Of a stretch of DNA of 12,242 bases, positions 1-7,600 are shown piece by piece. This DNA comes from an uncultured Christensenella sp. (GTDB lineage: Bacteria; Bacillota; Clostridia; Christensenellales; CAG-917). The notes below the pieces were generated by a model, which was given only the letters and a program-made list of their open reading frames with translations, did not search any database and was not told where the DNA came from. The translations under genes and the position numbers were made by a program. The DNA is taken from the NCBI GenBank assembly GCA_910584155.1, contig CAJTYG010000016.1:1-12242 (forward strand). Direction: 5' to 3'. How positions within the stretch are numbered: the stretch's first letter is position 1; every line of letters starts with the position of its first letter.

Positions 1-2316
1 AAAGTGCCGCTCGGCACAGGTATGCCCACGCTTGCGTTGTCCGATTTGTAATACTCAAGCGTTATCTTTATCGTGTCGCCCTCTATACCGTTGGACGGCT
101 CCGCACTGAATTTTACGTCAGCTCCCTTTTGCATAAGGAAGCCGCCGCTTGTGCTCAAAAAGTCTACAAACAGCGTTTTGCGTGTCACCGTAACCGTAAT
201 AGCCTTATCTTCGGTGCTCTCTTCGGACGGCTTGCCCGTGTTCCAACACCAGTCCGATTTGTTTTCCGACTTGATAGCCGCATTCACCGTATACGTGCCT
301 GCGTCCTTTGCCACCACCAGATACCAACCGTTGATATCGTCACCCTCGATGGTTATGCCACTATTATCGGGTATTATAAGCGTAGCAGTCTTGCGCCACT
401 CTTCCGTGTATCCTGCAAGCACAAATTTTATCTTGTCGCCAGTATACTGTTTGCTTCCCTCGGAAGCATGGGGAATATCCAACCTTTGGCGGTTTATCTG
501 CACTTGGCAATTCATACTGCTTGCATTAGCTATAGTATAGTTACCGCCTGTATACTCTGTCTTATCCGTTGGCGAATTTATGAGTATTGCTTGAGCAGTA
601 TATGTCCCTCGCTTATTAGGCACAACATCTATCTGATTAAACGGGGTACCGTCTGCGGCAGTGCCTGTATACAACGTAGCCAAAGTCACCGTATCACTTC
701 CATACGGACTGCTTCCGCTTGCAAAGCTCGGCGCAGTGTAATCCCCAGTAGTTGCATTGTAAGACGGTTTGTTTACTGTGAGCTCTTTGGGGCTTACTAT
801 AAACTTAAACCACCGCACCGTATCCGATTCCGTATGCCCCGATTCCGTGACAGGATCGCCCTTGAATTTTGGTTTTCGAGCTGTCTTGGTTTGCTCTGTT
901 TGTGCAGTAGTCCAACCGTATTTTATTCTGTCCGCTTCTACTTGGTTGTTTACAGCATTTATCCAGTTGTCTGTTATTTCCGCTTTTACCCAATAAGTTC
1001 CTGCATTCTTTACGTTTGTAACATCTGCACCTTGCGAATCTTGATAAGTCAAATTTATATAATTGCTTGTATGCTCATAATACTCGGCATTGTACCATGG
1101 ATATTCCGTAGGTTTTGCATCCACAACACTTTTTACTGTTTGTACATCACCGTTGTAGGTGGTGGGTATGTTTTGAGGGTCATCGAGTAAAGTTCCGGTA
1201 GCCAACTCCGCTGCACTAAAATTAAAGTGTATCGCTGGGCGAACATTGTAAGTAGAATTTGATTGTGCATATTGTATGCTGTGATTTATTTCTCCACTAG
1301 GTAACAGAGCATATATACAGCCATTAGTAGGACCACAATCACCGGAACGCAAACTTGCCCAGTCAGAACCGCTGTGCATACGTTGATTAAGACTTAAGTT
1401 CCAAATACTGCTTGTAGTTAATTTGTTTTTTGCACCTGTTTCCACCGCAGATGGCAACCAGATATAGTCATCACCCCAAGCATCATAACGCACCGTTTTA
1501 CCGTTGGGGTCAGTATACGTGTCTGTCGGCTGATGTTCAACATACCATCCGCTAGATAACACGCCCAACGCATCATTTGGGTTATTGCTATCATCCCAAC
1601 CTCCGCCTCTAGAATACGCTGTTTCAGTATGCTGATATTGAATATTTTTCGGCTGAACTAAAAACTGTTTGGCGAAACTTCCCGCAGTTGTCGTATTATA
1701 AAGGCTCCAAGCAGATTCTGTTAGCAAGTGATTACGAATAATGCTTCTGCTATATACATTGTTACCTTTGGTATTTGCATTACTCGAATAAAATTGTGAC
1801 TTACCCAATGAGTCTGCAAACATAAGCGTCATAACGATATTTTCTTCCATATCGAGCGTAAGGGAAGTTACCATCCACTCTTTGCCGTCTAATTTTACAA
1901 CCATTCCGTCTGTTGTATTGCCAACTTTGGAATTGATGGCAGTTGCAGGTACAACGTAATACGGTGTTCCTTTTTCTGCGGCATTGGTAGAATTTTTCCC
2001 GTATGTATTATAATCATACGTGCCGTTGGCTTTTATGTAAGAAATAGGATCGTCCGTCCCAAAAAGTTTGGTTCTTAAATCATTTATAACGATAGGGTTA
2101 AAGCTGTAGCCATTCCACAACTCTTCGCCGCCACCTGCTTTATATGCACTCGAAAGACCAGAAGAATTAAGAGCCTCTGCAAAATTATTTAAACGGGAAG
2201 TACCCCCCCCCCCATGTTATCATACAAAGTGTAAGAGAAAACACCAATATAAGTATCAGTAATGATATTATATTAGCTGATTTTCTATTCCTACTGTGTT
2301 TAATATTTATCCGCAT
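1..2316 (-). CDS. Giant secreted surface protein A, 5' part, interrupted by an 11-G tract (phase-OFF or frameshifted)
   Basis: Paralogue of the complete protein at 4632-10655; it runs off the left edge. The ATG at 2316-2314 follows AGGA and starts MRINIKHSRNRKSANII, a basic N-terminus plus hydrophobic core typical of a signal peptide or anchor. After TGG (2214-2212) the reading enters a G tract and, with 11 G, ends at TAA (2187-2185) after 43 codons. From codon GGT (2204-2202) down to base 1 a second frame is open and aligns with protein B along its length: AGGGEELW, DDYIWLPSAVETG, SLRSGDCGPTNG, YNVRPAIHFNF, then Ig/MBG-like segments such as SENKSDWCWNTG. With 10 G the two halves join, and the distance from the signal core to AYKAGGG equals that in B (28 residues). 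About 770 residues lie in the window; dockerin and tail would lie beyond it. The N-terminal domain resembles DUF6273-type domains by its WLRS/VRPA motifs (family recall, not searched). Alternatives to phase variation are a sequencing error, a fixed pseudogene or transcriptional slippage. Confidence 0.85.
2203..2213. repeat. Homopolymer C11/G11 tract inside gene A
   Basis: Eleven consecutive C on the plus strand (G on the coding strand) lie about 100 bp into gene A, just after the signal-peptide codons. Upstream and downstream frames differ by exactly one base, so 10 or 13 G would be in frame. With 11 G translation meets TAA at 2187-2185; with 12 G it would also meet a stop within six codons. 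The aligned segment of paralogue B (codons for FGNGV) has no such tract. Placement early in a surface-protein gene is typical of slipped-strand contingency loci. Confidence 0.9.
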
Positions 2317-2322
2317 ATCTAT

Positions 2323-2326
2323 TCCT
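2323..2326 (-). promoter_or_regulatory. Ribosome binding site of gene A
   Basis: AGGA on the minus strand, six bases before the ATG at 2316-2314. The identical site sits before gene B, which supports this start in both genes. Confidence 0.6.
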
Positions 2327-2365
2327 ATATTATTATATTAGCAATACAGTATGCTCTTTGTTGTA

Positions 2366-2406
2366 TTGTCGATATTTGTCGAATTATATCGATAATTATA
2401 CGTATA
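2366..2406. promoter_or_regulatory. Helically phased TCGA/palindrome array around the start of transcription of gene A
   Basis: TCGA occurs at 2369, 2379 and 2389, exactly 10 bp apart. The first two are in direct repeats of TTGTCGA (2366-2372, 2376-2382) and the third in the palindrome TATCGATA (2387-2394). A further palindrome, TATACGTATA (2397-2406), covers the predicted +1. The array is identical before gene B. Such helically phased sites suggest an operator for a multimeric repressor or activator; no protein can be named. Confidence 0.45.
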
Positions 2407-2407
2407 T

Positions 2408-2436
2408 ATTTTATACACAAACCGCTAATATGTCAA
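2408..2436 (-). promoter_or_regulatory. Sigma-A type promoter of gene A
   Basis: The minus strand reads TTGACA (2436-2431), a 17-base spacer, then TAAAAT (2413-2408). This is a near-consensus vegetative promoter. Transcription would begin near 2401 and give a leader of about 84 bases. The same promoter is present before gene B with one substitution, inside the spacer (2424). Confidence 0.8.
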
Positions 2437-2506
2437 TAGTTTTCAATATTGCAAAATTTTCCACTATAAAAACGCTCGAGAATCGACAGACACTTTAAAT
2501 GAAATT

Positions 2507-2606
2507 CGTCATTGCGAGGCATTTACTGCCGAAGCAATCCAGACATTTCAACCATTTATAAGCCCACGTTCTGGATTGCTTCGTCACTTCGTTCCTCGCA
2601 ATGACG
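2507..2606. repeat. REP-like 100-bp imperfect hairpin, copy 1
   Basis: Outer arms CGTCATTGCGAGG (2507-2519) and CCTCGCAATGACG (2594-2606) and inner arms GAAGCAATCCAGA (2531-2543) and TCTGGATTGCTTC (2570-2582) are exact reverse complements around a 26-base loop. Copy 2 at 10834-10933 has four differences. Motifs of the type GTCATTGCGAGG...GAAGCAATCC recur as dispersed REP-like elements in many bacterial genomes (recalled). It lies upstream of the promoter of A and encodes nothing. Confidence 0.85.
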
Positions 2607-2628
2607 GAATGGTATAATGCTTTTGGTG

Positions 2629-2642
2629 GACAATCCCCTCAC
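2629..2642. repeat. Short direct repeat, copy 1
   Basis: GACAATCCCCTCAC recurs at 2817-2830, each time preceded by TTTGGTG or similar. Together with the adjacent palindromes it suggests repeated insertion or duplication events in this noncoding stretch. Confidence 0.6.
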
Positions 2643-2643
2643 T

Positions 2644-2720
2644 GCTCGAAAATCGGCGTATTTAGCGCAAACCTGTCCGAATTTCGGACAGGTTTGTTGC
2701 TTTAACTTGATTTTCTCGCT
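2644..2720. repeat. 77-bp nested-palindrome element, copy 1
   Basis: The core hairpin is CAAACCTGTCCGA (2668-2680), loop ATT, TCGGACAGGTTTG (2684-2696). It is flanked by weaker outer arms (CGAAAATC before, GATTTTCTCG after). It is a direct repeat of 2988-3064 in the same orientation. One arm base differs between copies on both sides of the stem (A-T here, G-C there), so pairing is preserved. It is probably a small nonautonomous palindromic element; no open frame in it looks genuine. Confidence 0.8.
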
Positions 2721-2816
2721 GCTACCGCACAAGCTAAAACTGCGCTACACACTTTCTCGTAAACGGCTGTCGGTCAACTCGTTCAATTTACATTCGCTTG
2801 TTTTATCTTGTTTGGT

Positions 2817-2830
2817 GACAATCCCCTCAC
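2817..2830. repeat. Short direct repeat, copy 2
   Basis: Second copy of GACAATCCCCTCAC (first at 2629-2642), preceded by TTTGGT. Confidence 0.6.
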
Positions 2831-2862
2831 CGCCTCATCACACAAAGTGCGTATTCGGCAGA

Positions 2863-2883
2863 GCTCCCCTTACTAAGGGGAGC
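2863..2883. repeat. Short perfect inverted repeat
   Basis: GCTCCCCTTA (2863-2872), one-base spacer C, TAAGGGGAGC (2874-2883). A 10-bp perfect palindrome without a T run on either side, so a terminator is unlikely. It looks like another small dispersed palindrome in the repeat-rich spacer. Confidence 0.6.
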
Positions 2884-2953
2884 CATAATAGGGATAAATC
2901 AAATGGGTTATGTCGTGCAATCAAAAATGTAAGTCTATAAACCAACTGAAAGG

Positions 2954-2986
2954 TCTGGATTGCTTCGGCAAAGCCTCGCAATGACG
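2954..2986. repeat. Half copy of the REP-like hairpin
   Basis: TCTGGATTGCTTC, a 7-base spacer, then CCTCGCAATGACG. This matches the right half of the 100-bp hairpins (2570-2606 and 10897-10933), with 4 bp less between the arms; the left half is absent. It directly abuts the second 77-bp element. Confidence 0.7.
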
Positions 2987-2987
2987 T

Positions 2988-3064
2988 GCGAGAAAATCGG
3001 CGTATTTTGCGCAAGCCTGTCCGACATTCGGACAGGCTTGTTGCTTTAACTTGATTTTCTCGCT
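2988..3064. repeat. 77-bp nested-palindrome element, copy 2
   Basis: The core hairpin is CAAGCCTGTCCGA (3012-3024), loop CAT, TCGGACAGGCTTG (3028-3040). It is enclosed by perfect 11-bp outer arms, GCGAGAAAATC (2988-2998) and GATTTTCTCGC (3053-3063). It is highly similar to 2644-2720, with a compensated base-pair change in the inner stem (G3015/C3037 against A2671/T2693). Confidence 0.8.
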
Positions 3065-3234
3065 TTACCGCTAATTTACCCCACAAAATAGGGGCATTTT
3101 GCGGGGACCCCTAAGATTATTTGCTATCAACTCAAACTATCGTTGTAAACTCTTGCCTCATTCCGCATAATCTTTTGTTTGGTGGTGCATTGTTTGCGCT
3201 TATCTAAGCTTCGCAATGAGTGCACGGCGTATAC
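3065..3234. other. Noncoding spacer with no recognised feature
   Basis: Nothing gene-like was found on either strand. The short frames here lack ribosome sites and cross into the neighbouring palindromes. With the preceding repeats it forms the spacer (2455-3234) between the promoter of A and the terminator of R. Confidence 0.5.
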
Positions 3235-3273
3235 AAAAAGAGGAAACGGCAATCTTTGCCGTTTCCTCTTTTT
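3235..3273. terminator. Strong bidirectional intrinsic terminator after gene R
   Basis: Perfect 18-bp stem AAAAAGAGGAAACGGCAA (3235-3252), three-base loop, then its exact complement (3256-3273). It reads as stem plus U run in both directions. It lies 110 bp past the stop codon of R and would end the R transcript before the repeat region. Confidence 0.92.
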
Positions 3274-3382
3274 AATTGTAATTATGTTTTAATTTAAAAA
3301 TAACTATTTAGTTTTGATTTAATAATGATTGTTTTTATGCTTGAATTTAATAACTATTAGTCTTAAATTCAACAATGACCAC

Positions 3383-4504
3383 TTAGTCTTGCGTAGTATT
3401 GTCTTCTTGCAAATTGGATTCAGCAGCATTGTTATTGTTAAATTCGCTTTCAGCTACGTTGTCATCAGACTCAAAAGCATTGTTATCGTTATAAACAACT
3501 TCCTGCGCACTGTAGCCCTCTTGCAAATCGGCAGTGCTTTCGTCACCGAATTCGCTTTCAGCTATTCTGTCCTCGGACTCCCACGCATTGCTATCGTTAT
3601 AAGCAGCTTCCTGAACACCGCTGCCCTCTTGCAAGTCGGCAGTGCTTTCATCGCCGACTTCGTTTTCCGCTATGTTGTCATCAAACTCCGACGCACTGCT
3701 GTCGCCATAAGCTGCTTCTTGTGTGCTATTGTCTTTTTGCAAATCGGCATTATTTTCACCGCTAACTTCGCTTTCCGCTGCGCTTTGCGATTTCTTGGCG
3801 CTCTTCTTCTTTTTGTAATCAACGATCAGTATGACTGCTATCACTATAACAATAGCCGCTACGATACCCACTGCTATGCCTATCAGCGCACCAAGCGAAA
3901 TGCCTTTTATTGGCAATTCATACGTGGCCTCTTCAATGGGGAAAGACGTATAATCAAGGTTTTTTGTCACCATAGCTCTATAGGCAAACTTCAAAGCCGT
4001 GGGCTTAAGCGGATCATTTTTCAACTTAAACTTATAGCTGCCTACTTCAATGTCCTCCGTGATTGCGTGCCTCATATCGCAGGACGCTTCCATGCTCACG
4101 TATTTGCCCTCTTTGTGCTGGCTCGTCTTCATCAATTCGGACAGGTATACGCCCTTGTCACTGTCCCTGCTCGGCGTGAACCCAACAAATTCAAGCTCAT
4201 CAGCGGCTAAGGGCGTGATACGGACTGATACGCAATATACGCCGCCTTCAACGCTCGCCACTCCCTCGAGACGTGCCGTCAAGGTGAACGATTGGTCAGA
4301 TTCAAGCGTCTCGAGCTCCTGCACATCGCACGTAAGCACTAAACGTAAACTCGGCGCCGTCGTCTCGGGACCATCCACTTCCGAATCTGCCGCAAACGCA
4401 TTCCCGCCCGATGCGAGAGAAAGCGGAATAAGCGTAAATACGCTCATCACCATAAGCAAAGTTATCGCAACTATCAGTAATCTTGTTAGCTTAACGGATT
4501 TCAT
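3383..4504 (-). CDS. Single-pass membrane protein R with extracellular beta-rich (possibly cohesin-like) domain and acidic repeat tail
   Basis: 373 residues, name not recognised. A signal peptide covers about residues 1-38 (hydrophobic core 9-31, likely cut near AFA-A). Residues about 50-198 form the extracellular domain; its size and elements such as SFTLTARLEG, ADELEFVGFTP and VGSYKFKLKN resemble the cohesin/carbohydrate-binding beta-sandwich pattern, but this is a weak resemblance. A membrane helix spans about 201-229, with glycines at 201, 205, 209 and 213 (a glycine zipper), followed by DYKKKKSAKK, so the C-terminus should be cytoplasmic. Residues 243-373 are acidic: three exact-length 36-residue repeats (243-278, 279-314, 315-350) and a partial one, each full repeat with a tyrosine at the same place (266, 302, 338). 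AAGGAG lies eight bases before the ATG. It lies 127 bp after gene B on the same strand. As the only membrane-anchored protein among dockerin proteins, a receptor role is attractive but inferred. A periplasm-facing sensor or adhesin are alternatives. Confidence 0.9.
   Translation of the reverse strand: MKSVKLTRLLIVAITLLMVMSVFTLIPLSLASGGNAFAADSEVDGPETTAPSLRLVLTCDVQELETLESDQSFTLTARLEGVASVEGGVYCVSVRITPLAADELEFVGFTPSRDSDKGVYLSELMKTSQHKEGKYVSMEASCDMRHAITEDIEVGSYKFKLKNDPLKPTALKFAYRAMVTKNLDYTSFPIEEATYELPIKGISLGALIGIAVGIVAAIVIVIAVILIVDYKKKKSAKKSQSAAESEVSGENNADLQKDNSTQEAAYGDSSASEFDDNIAENEVGDESTADLQEGSGVQEAAYNDSNAWESEDRIAESEFGDESTADLQEGYSAQEVVYNDNNAFESDDNVAESEFNNNNAAESNLQEDNTTQD
3386..3778 (-). repeat. 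108-bp tandem repeats encoding the acidic tail of R
   Basis: Three full in-frame units (3778-3671, 3670-3563, 3562-3455) and a partial one (3454-3386). Each encodes AES/NE..., a DLQ motif, then QEAAY or QEVVY, and ends in an acidic stretch such as ESEDRI. Units are similar but not identical, so the duplication is not very recent. In-frame 108-bp units would allow repeat number to change without frameshift. Confidence 0.85.
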
Positions 4505-4512
4505 TTGACTGT

Positions 4513-4518
4513 CTCCTT
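4513..4518 (-). promoter_or_regulatory. Ribosome binding site of gene R
   Basis: AAGGAG on the minus strand, eight bases before the ATG at 4504-4502. It is stronger than the AGGA sites of the giant genes and fixes the start of R. Confidence 0.8.
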
Positions 4519-4543
4519 CTTCTGCTGTTAATTAGAATCAACC

Positions 4544-4571
4544 ATTATAATAAACGGCTCGATTCTTTAAA
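4544..4571 (-). promoter_or_regulatory. Possible promoter of gene R
   Basis: The minus strand shows a perfect TATAAT (4549-4544), with TTTAAA (4571-4566) 16 bases upstream as a weak -35. This would let R be made independently of the 6-kb gene B. The -35 match is poor, so confidence is moderate. Confidence 0.45.
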
Positions 4572-4573
4572 TC

Positions 4574-4590
4574 AGACACGCTAAGTGTCT
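4574..4590. promoter_or_regulatory. Inverted repeat between genes B and R
   Basis: AGACAC (4574-4579), five bases, GTGTCT (4585-4590). It sits just upstream of the putative -35 of R and about 40 bp past the stop of B. It may be an operator or a weak attenuating hairpin for B; there is no clear U run, so full termination is doubtful. Confidence 0.4.
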
Positions 4591-4631
4591 ACTATTATCT
4601 AAATTGTAACACCATTTATTTATAAAGTCTA

Positions 4632-7600
4632 TCAGTTTATGTCCCAATTATGACAAGATTTTTTGCAAAAAGTGCGCTCGGTTATAGAATTTAATGTGAT
4701 TACTGCTTGTTCTACCCATTTAATGCTTATTTTTGGACATCTTGAAAGCGTTGCATTTTGACCTATTGCAGCAGTGCTCGTTTCGGCAATCGCATTTGCT
4801 GTCGTATCTACAGATATCGAGCATTCCTCTGCGGCAATAGCGTTTACGGAAGTTGTTGCGCTTTCGTGGGTAGAAGTAGCAAATACACTTTCGTTAAACG
4901 AATTTGCTGTAGATATTTCCACAGATAAATCTTGCGATGAAATCACCGAAATTTGTGCAGATGTTTGCGCTGTGTCACATTCGACAAATGCACTTTCATC
5001 GGCGTTTGCCAAAGTTTCAACAGACGAAGTCTGAGAAGCTTGTGCAGAAGTCTGTGCCGTGGGGCGCAATGTGAGGCCTGCATAGATGTCAAGAGTGTCT
5101 AAGGTGTAGGCGTTGAGGCGGGCTTTGTCTGCCGTACCAACTTCACCGTCGCCGTCAAGGTCGCAGGCTAAGAGATATGCCCCCGTCAAAGGCAGGTTGT
5201 CCAACGTATATGAGTTCAAGCGGGCTTTGTCCGCCGTACCTATGTCGCCGTCTCCGTCTATGTCGCCCATTACAGAGATTGTCAGTTGGTTCAAGATTGT
5301 TTCGCCGTCCATTATGCGCAGCATCATGCCAGTTGCAAGCATTGTAGTGAGGTCTTCTATCAAGGTATTGTCTGCGGTGTATGCCGTGATGTCCTCGGCA
5401 TTGGCAAACTGTCTCAATAAATCTGCTACAGTATCAGCATACGCAAGATTGGCTATATACACCACGCTTTCCGCACTGTATACGTACTCGCTTATGTCGT
5501 TTTCGTAGGCGTGGAAGTTTTCGTACAGGAATTTGTAGCCGTGGCTTGCAGCTGCCGCTTCAGTAAGGATAAATCTGCCTTTCTGCTCGTCCTCGTATAT
5601 CACTATTTTCACTGTAACCGGCAATCTATCCCATTCGTCTGCGCTTCCCCATGCGTAAAGCGATGAGGCTTTAAAGCCTACCATTACCGTATATTCACCT
5701 ATTTCCGTACCCGTAAGGTCACCGCTTATGACCTGCATTTCCGAGGGCACAAACCAATCCAAATCTTCCAGATTGAAGGTGATTTCCTTGCCCGTATACG
5801 GATATTGCAAAAGCTGTCCTTCGGCAGGTCTGTCATAGAAGCTTTCGGGCGGGAATGACATCGAATCTTCGGTTATGAACGTATAAGGCGGGGTTTCCTC
5901 AAGCTCGTCTTCCACATCGGCGTACTTGATTGCCACGTTGCCCGAGGCTATACCTGCCCTGAGCTTGAGCGCAATGGTATAGGCGGTGCCCTCTTCGAGG
6001 GCGGAGTCTATAGGAAGAATAGCGCCGTCGCTGACACGCTTGAGCACGTATTCAAAATACTTTTCGATTTCTGCGATATTGTCGGCGTCGAGCGTAGGTT
6101 TGTCCGTACCCTCGCCCTTTATCCAACCGTTGACGGTGAACACGAGTTTGTTGATAGTGAGGCTTAGCTGATAGGCGCTACGTGAGTTGTCCGCCCACTT
6201 TACGTTGTCCACGGTGCCGCCCGAGCTCTTGTTCATGCCCTGCTTAAAGCGTATCTGCACTATATAACGTCCGACGTTGACGAAAGTCCACGAGCCGTCC
6301 GTAGGTGGTATTTCATCGCCGTTGGCGTCGAGCACCTTGACGTCGAAATATTCTGCAAAGTCGTCGGGAAGATTTGTCACCGTCCCAAAGCTGTAGCCAT
6401 CAACCACAAAGTCGACTTCCTGTCGCTGTTGAGGCTTTTCGACACGAAGCGGATGGATTTCCCAATCTATCACGCTCTCGAGACCGCCCGAGAACACAAA
6501 ATCGCCGTAATTTGCACGCAATTCGTTTGCTTCGTCAACGGTAAAGCTCGTGCGGTGTATGCTGACGTCCGAATACTCGCCGTCATCGTCGCCGTAGATG
6601 ATAAGGCTTGCAAGCTCCTCGGCGTACTCTTCGGGGAAGCCGATAAGTCTTGCGCTCTGCTTGACGGGCACGCCGTTTACTATCTTAAACACAAACGGCT
6701 CGGCGTTATAATTCCACTTGACACCCGACAAATCGGGCGTATACGGCAATATCTGCCACACGAATTCGATGTCGTCGGGCACCTTGTAGTTGGACTCGAA
6801 AAACTCGTTTTCCGTAAACTTTACGACTATGCGATAGTCTTTGGCATTTTTACCCGTGCGGTTTGCGAGCGTATCGGGATCGTAATCCACAGAAAGACCG
6901 AGCGTTGCAAGGTCGTCCGTACCGATGAGCGCAAGCGTATGCGATACGCCCGGCATATAGACAAACGGAGCGGTATATTCCGCATTGTCGTGCTCGGTAT
7001 CCACCCACTTCAAGCCACTTAAATCGATTTCCGCTTTTTCTATGGTATAGATAAACTCACGCTGACCGGATATCGCCATTTCCTCTGCCGCACCGGGCTT
7101 GAGAGAAACAACGATTTTATACACGCCTGCGTCGAGGGGCTGATCGGGGTCTGTCATCAGCACAAACTGTCCGCTCTCGTCCTGAACGTAGTAGGTTTCG
7201 TCCCACTCGACGTTGATGCCCTCTGCGGTAGTCAACACGACTACAGCAAGCTGCTTAGTGCCGTTGTAAACTACGGAATCATTTTCAAGGCGCACCTTGA
7301 CGGGTATTTTATTGTCGCCGACCTCGAAGCCGTTGGTGCTCTCGGTGACCTCGCTATCGTTTTCGATTAGCACGTAGTTGCCGTTGATGACCGTTGCGAC
7401 AACGAGATAGCCTATGCGCTGAGTAGGATCGTATCTGTCGAAAATGTCCTCGAGGGTGAGCGGATTTGCTCTTTCCGTATCCGTGCGGTCATAGAAGGTA
7501 TACGCCACCGCACCGCTGTTGTCGCTGAGATACGGCACATAAACGACTGTGCTGTCCGAGGTTTCCTCAACGGATATCCAGATTACGTCAATACGTTTTT

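Larger units (their letters stand above)
2308..2454. repeat. Duplicated promoter/leader block, copy 1
   Basis: These 147 bp, covering promoter, leader and first codons of gene A, match 10647-10793 before gene B with one difference (G at 2424, A at 10763). The matching stops abruptly on both sides: the signal-peptide codons and the AT-rich DNA further upstream diverge. Confidence 0.9.

Noticed and set aside
129..1190. Long plus-strand open frame opposite gene A
   Set aside because: It mirrors the minus-strand surface gene, which aligns with paralogue B throughout. The plus frame has no ribosome site and a cysteine- and arginine-rich composition typical of an antisense shadow.
2203..2213. Programmed ribosomal frameshift at the G tract
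   Set aside because: No slippery heptamer with a downstream pseudoknot was recognised. Replication or transcription slippage on the homopolymer explains the pattern more simply.
2317..2400. Riboswitch in the conserved leader
   Set aside because: The leader is only about 84 bases, very AT-rich, and shows phased DNA sites rather than a known aptamer pattern or an expression-platform hairpin.
2617..2940. Plus-strand open frame in the spacer
   Set aside because: It spans a palindromic element and several short repeats, lacks a good ribosome site and has no recognisable protein features.
2507..3064. CRISPR array
   Set aside because: The repeats are palindromic elements of 77-100 bp with irregular spacing and only two or three copies; there are no uniform spacers or cas genes.
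2838..3086. Minus-strand open frame in the spacer
   Set aside because: It is made largely of the REP half copy and the second 77-bp palindrome, so the coding appearance comes from repeats.
3329..4210. Plus-strand frame of 293 codons opposite gene R
   Set aside because: It is a shadow of the repeat-containing gene R, which has a signal peptide, membrane helix and strong ribosome site.
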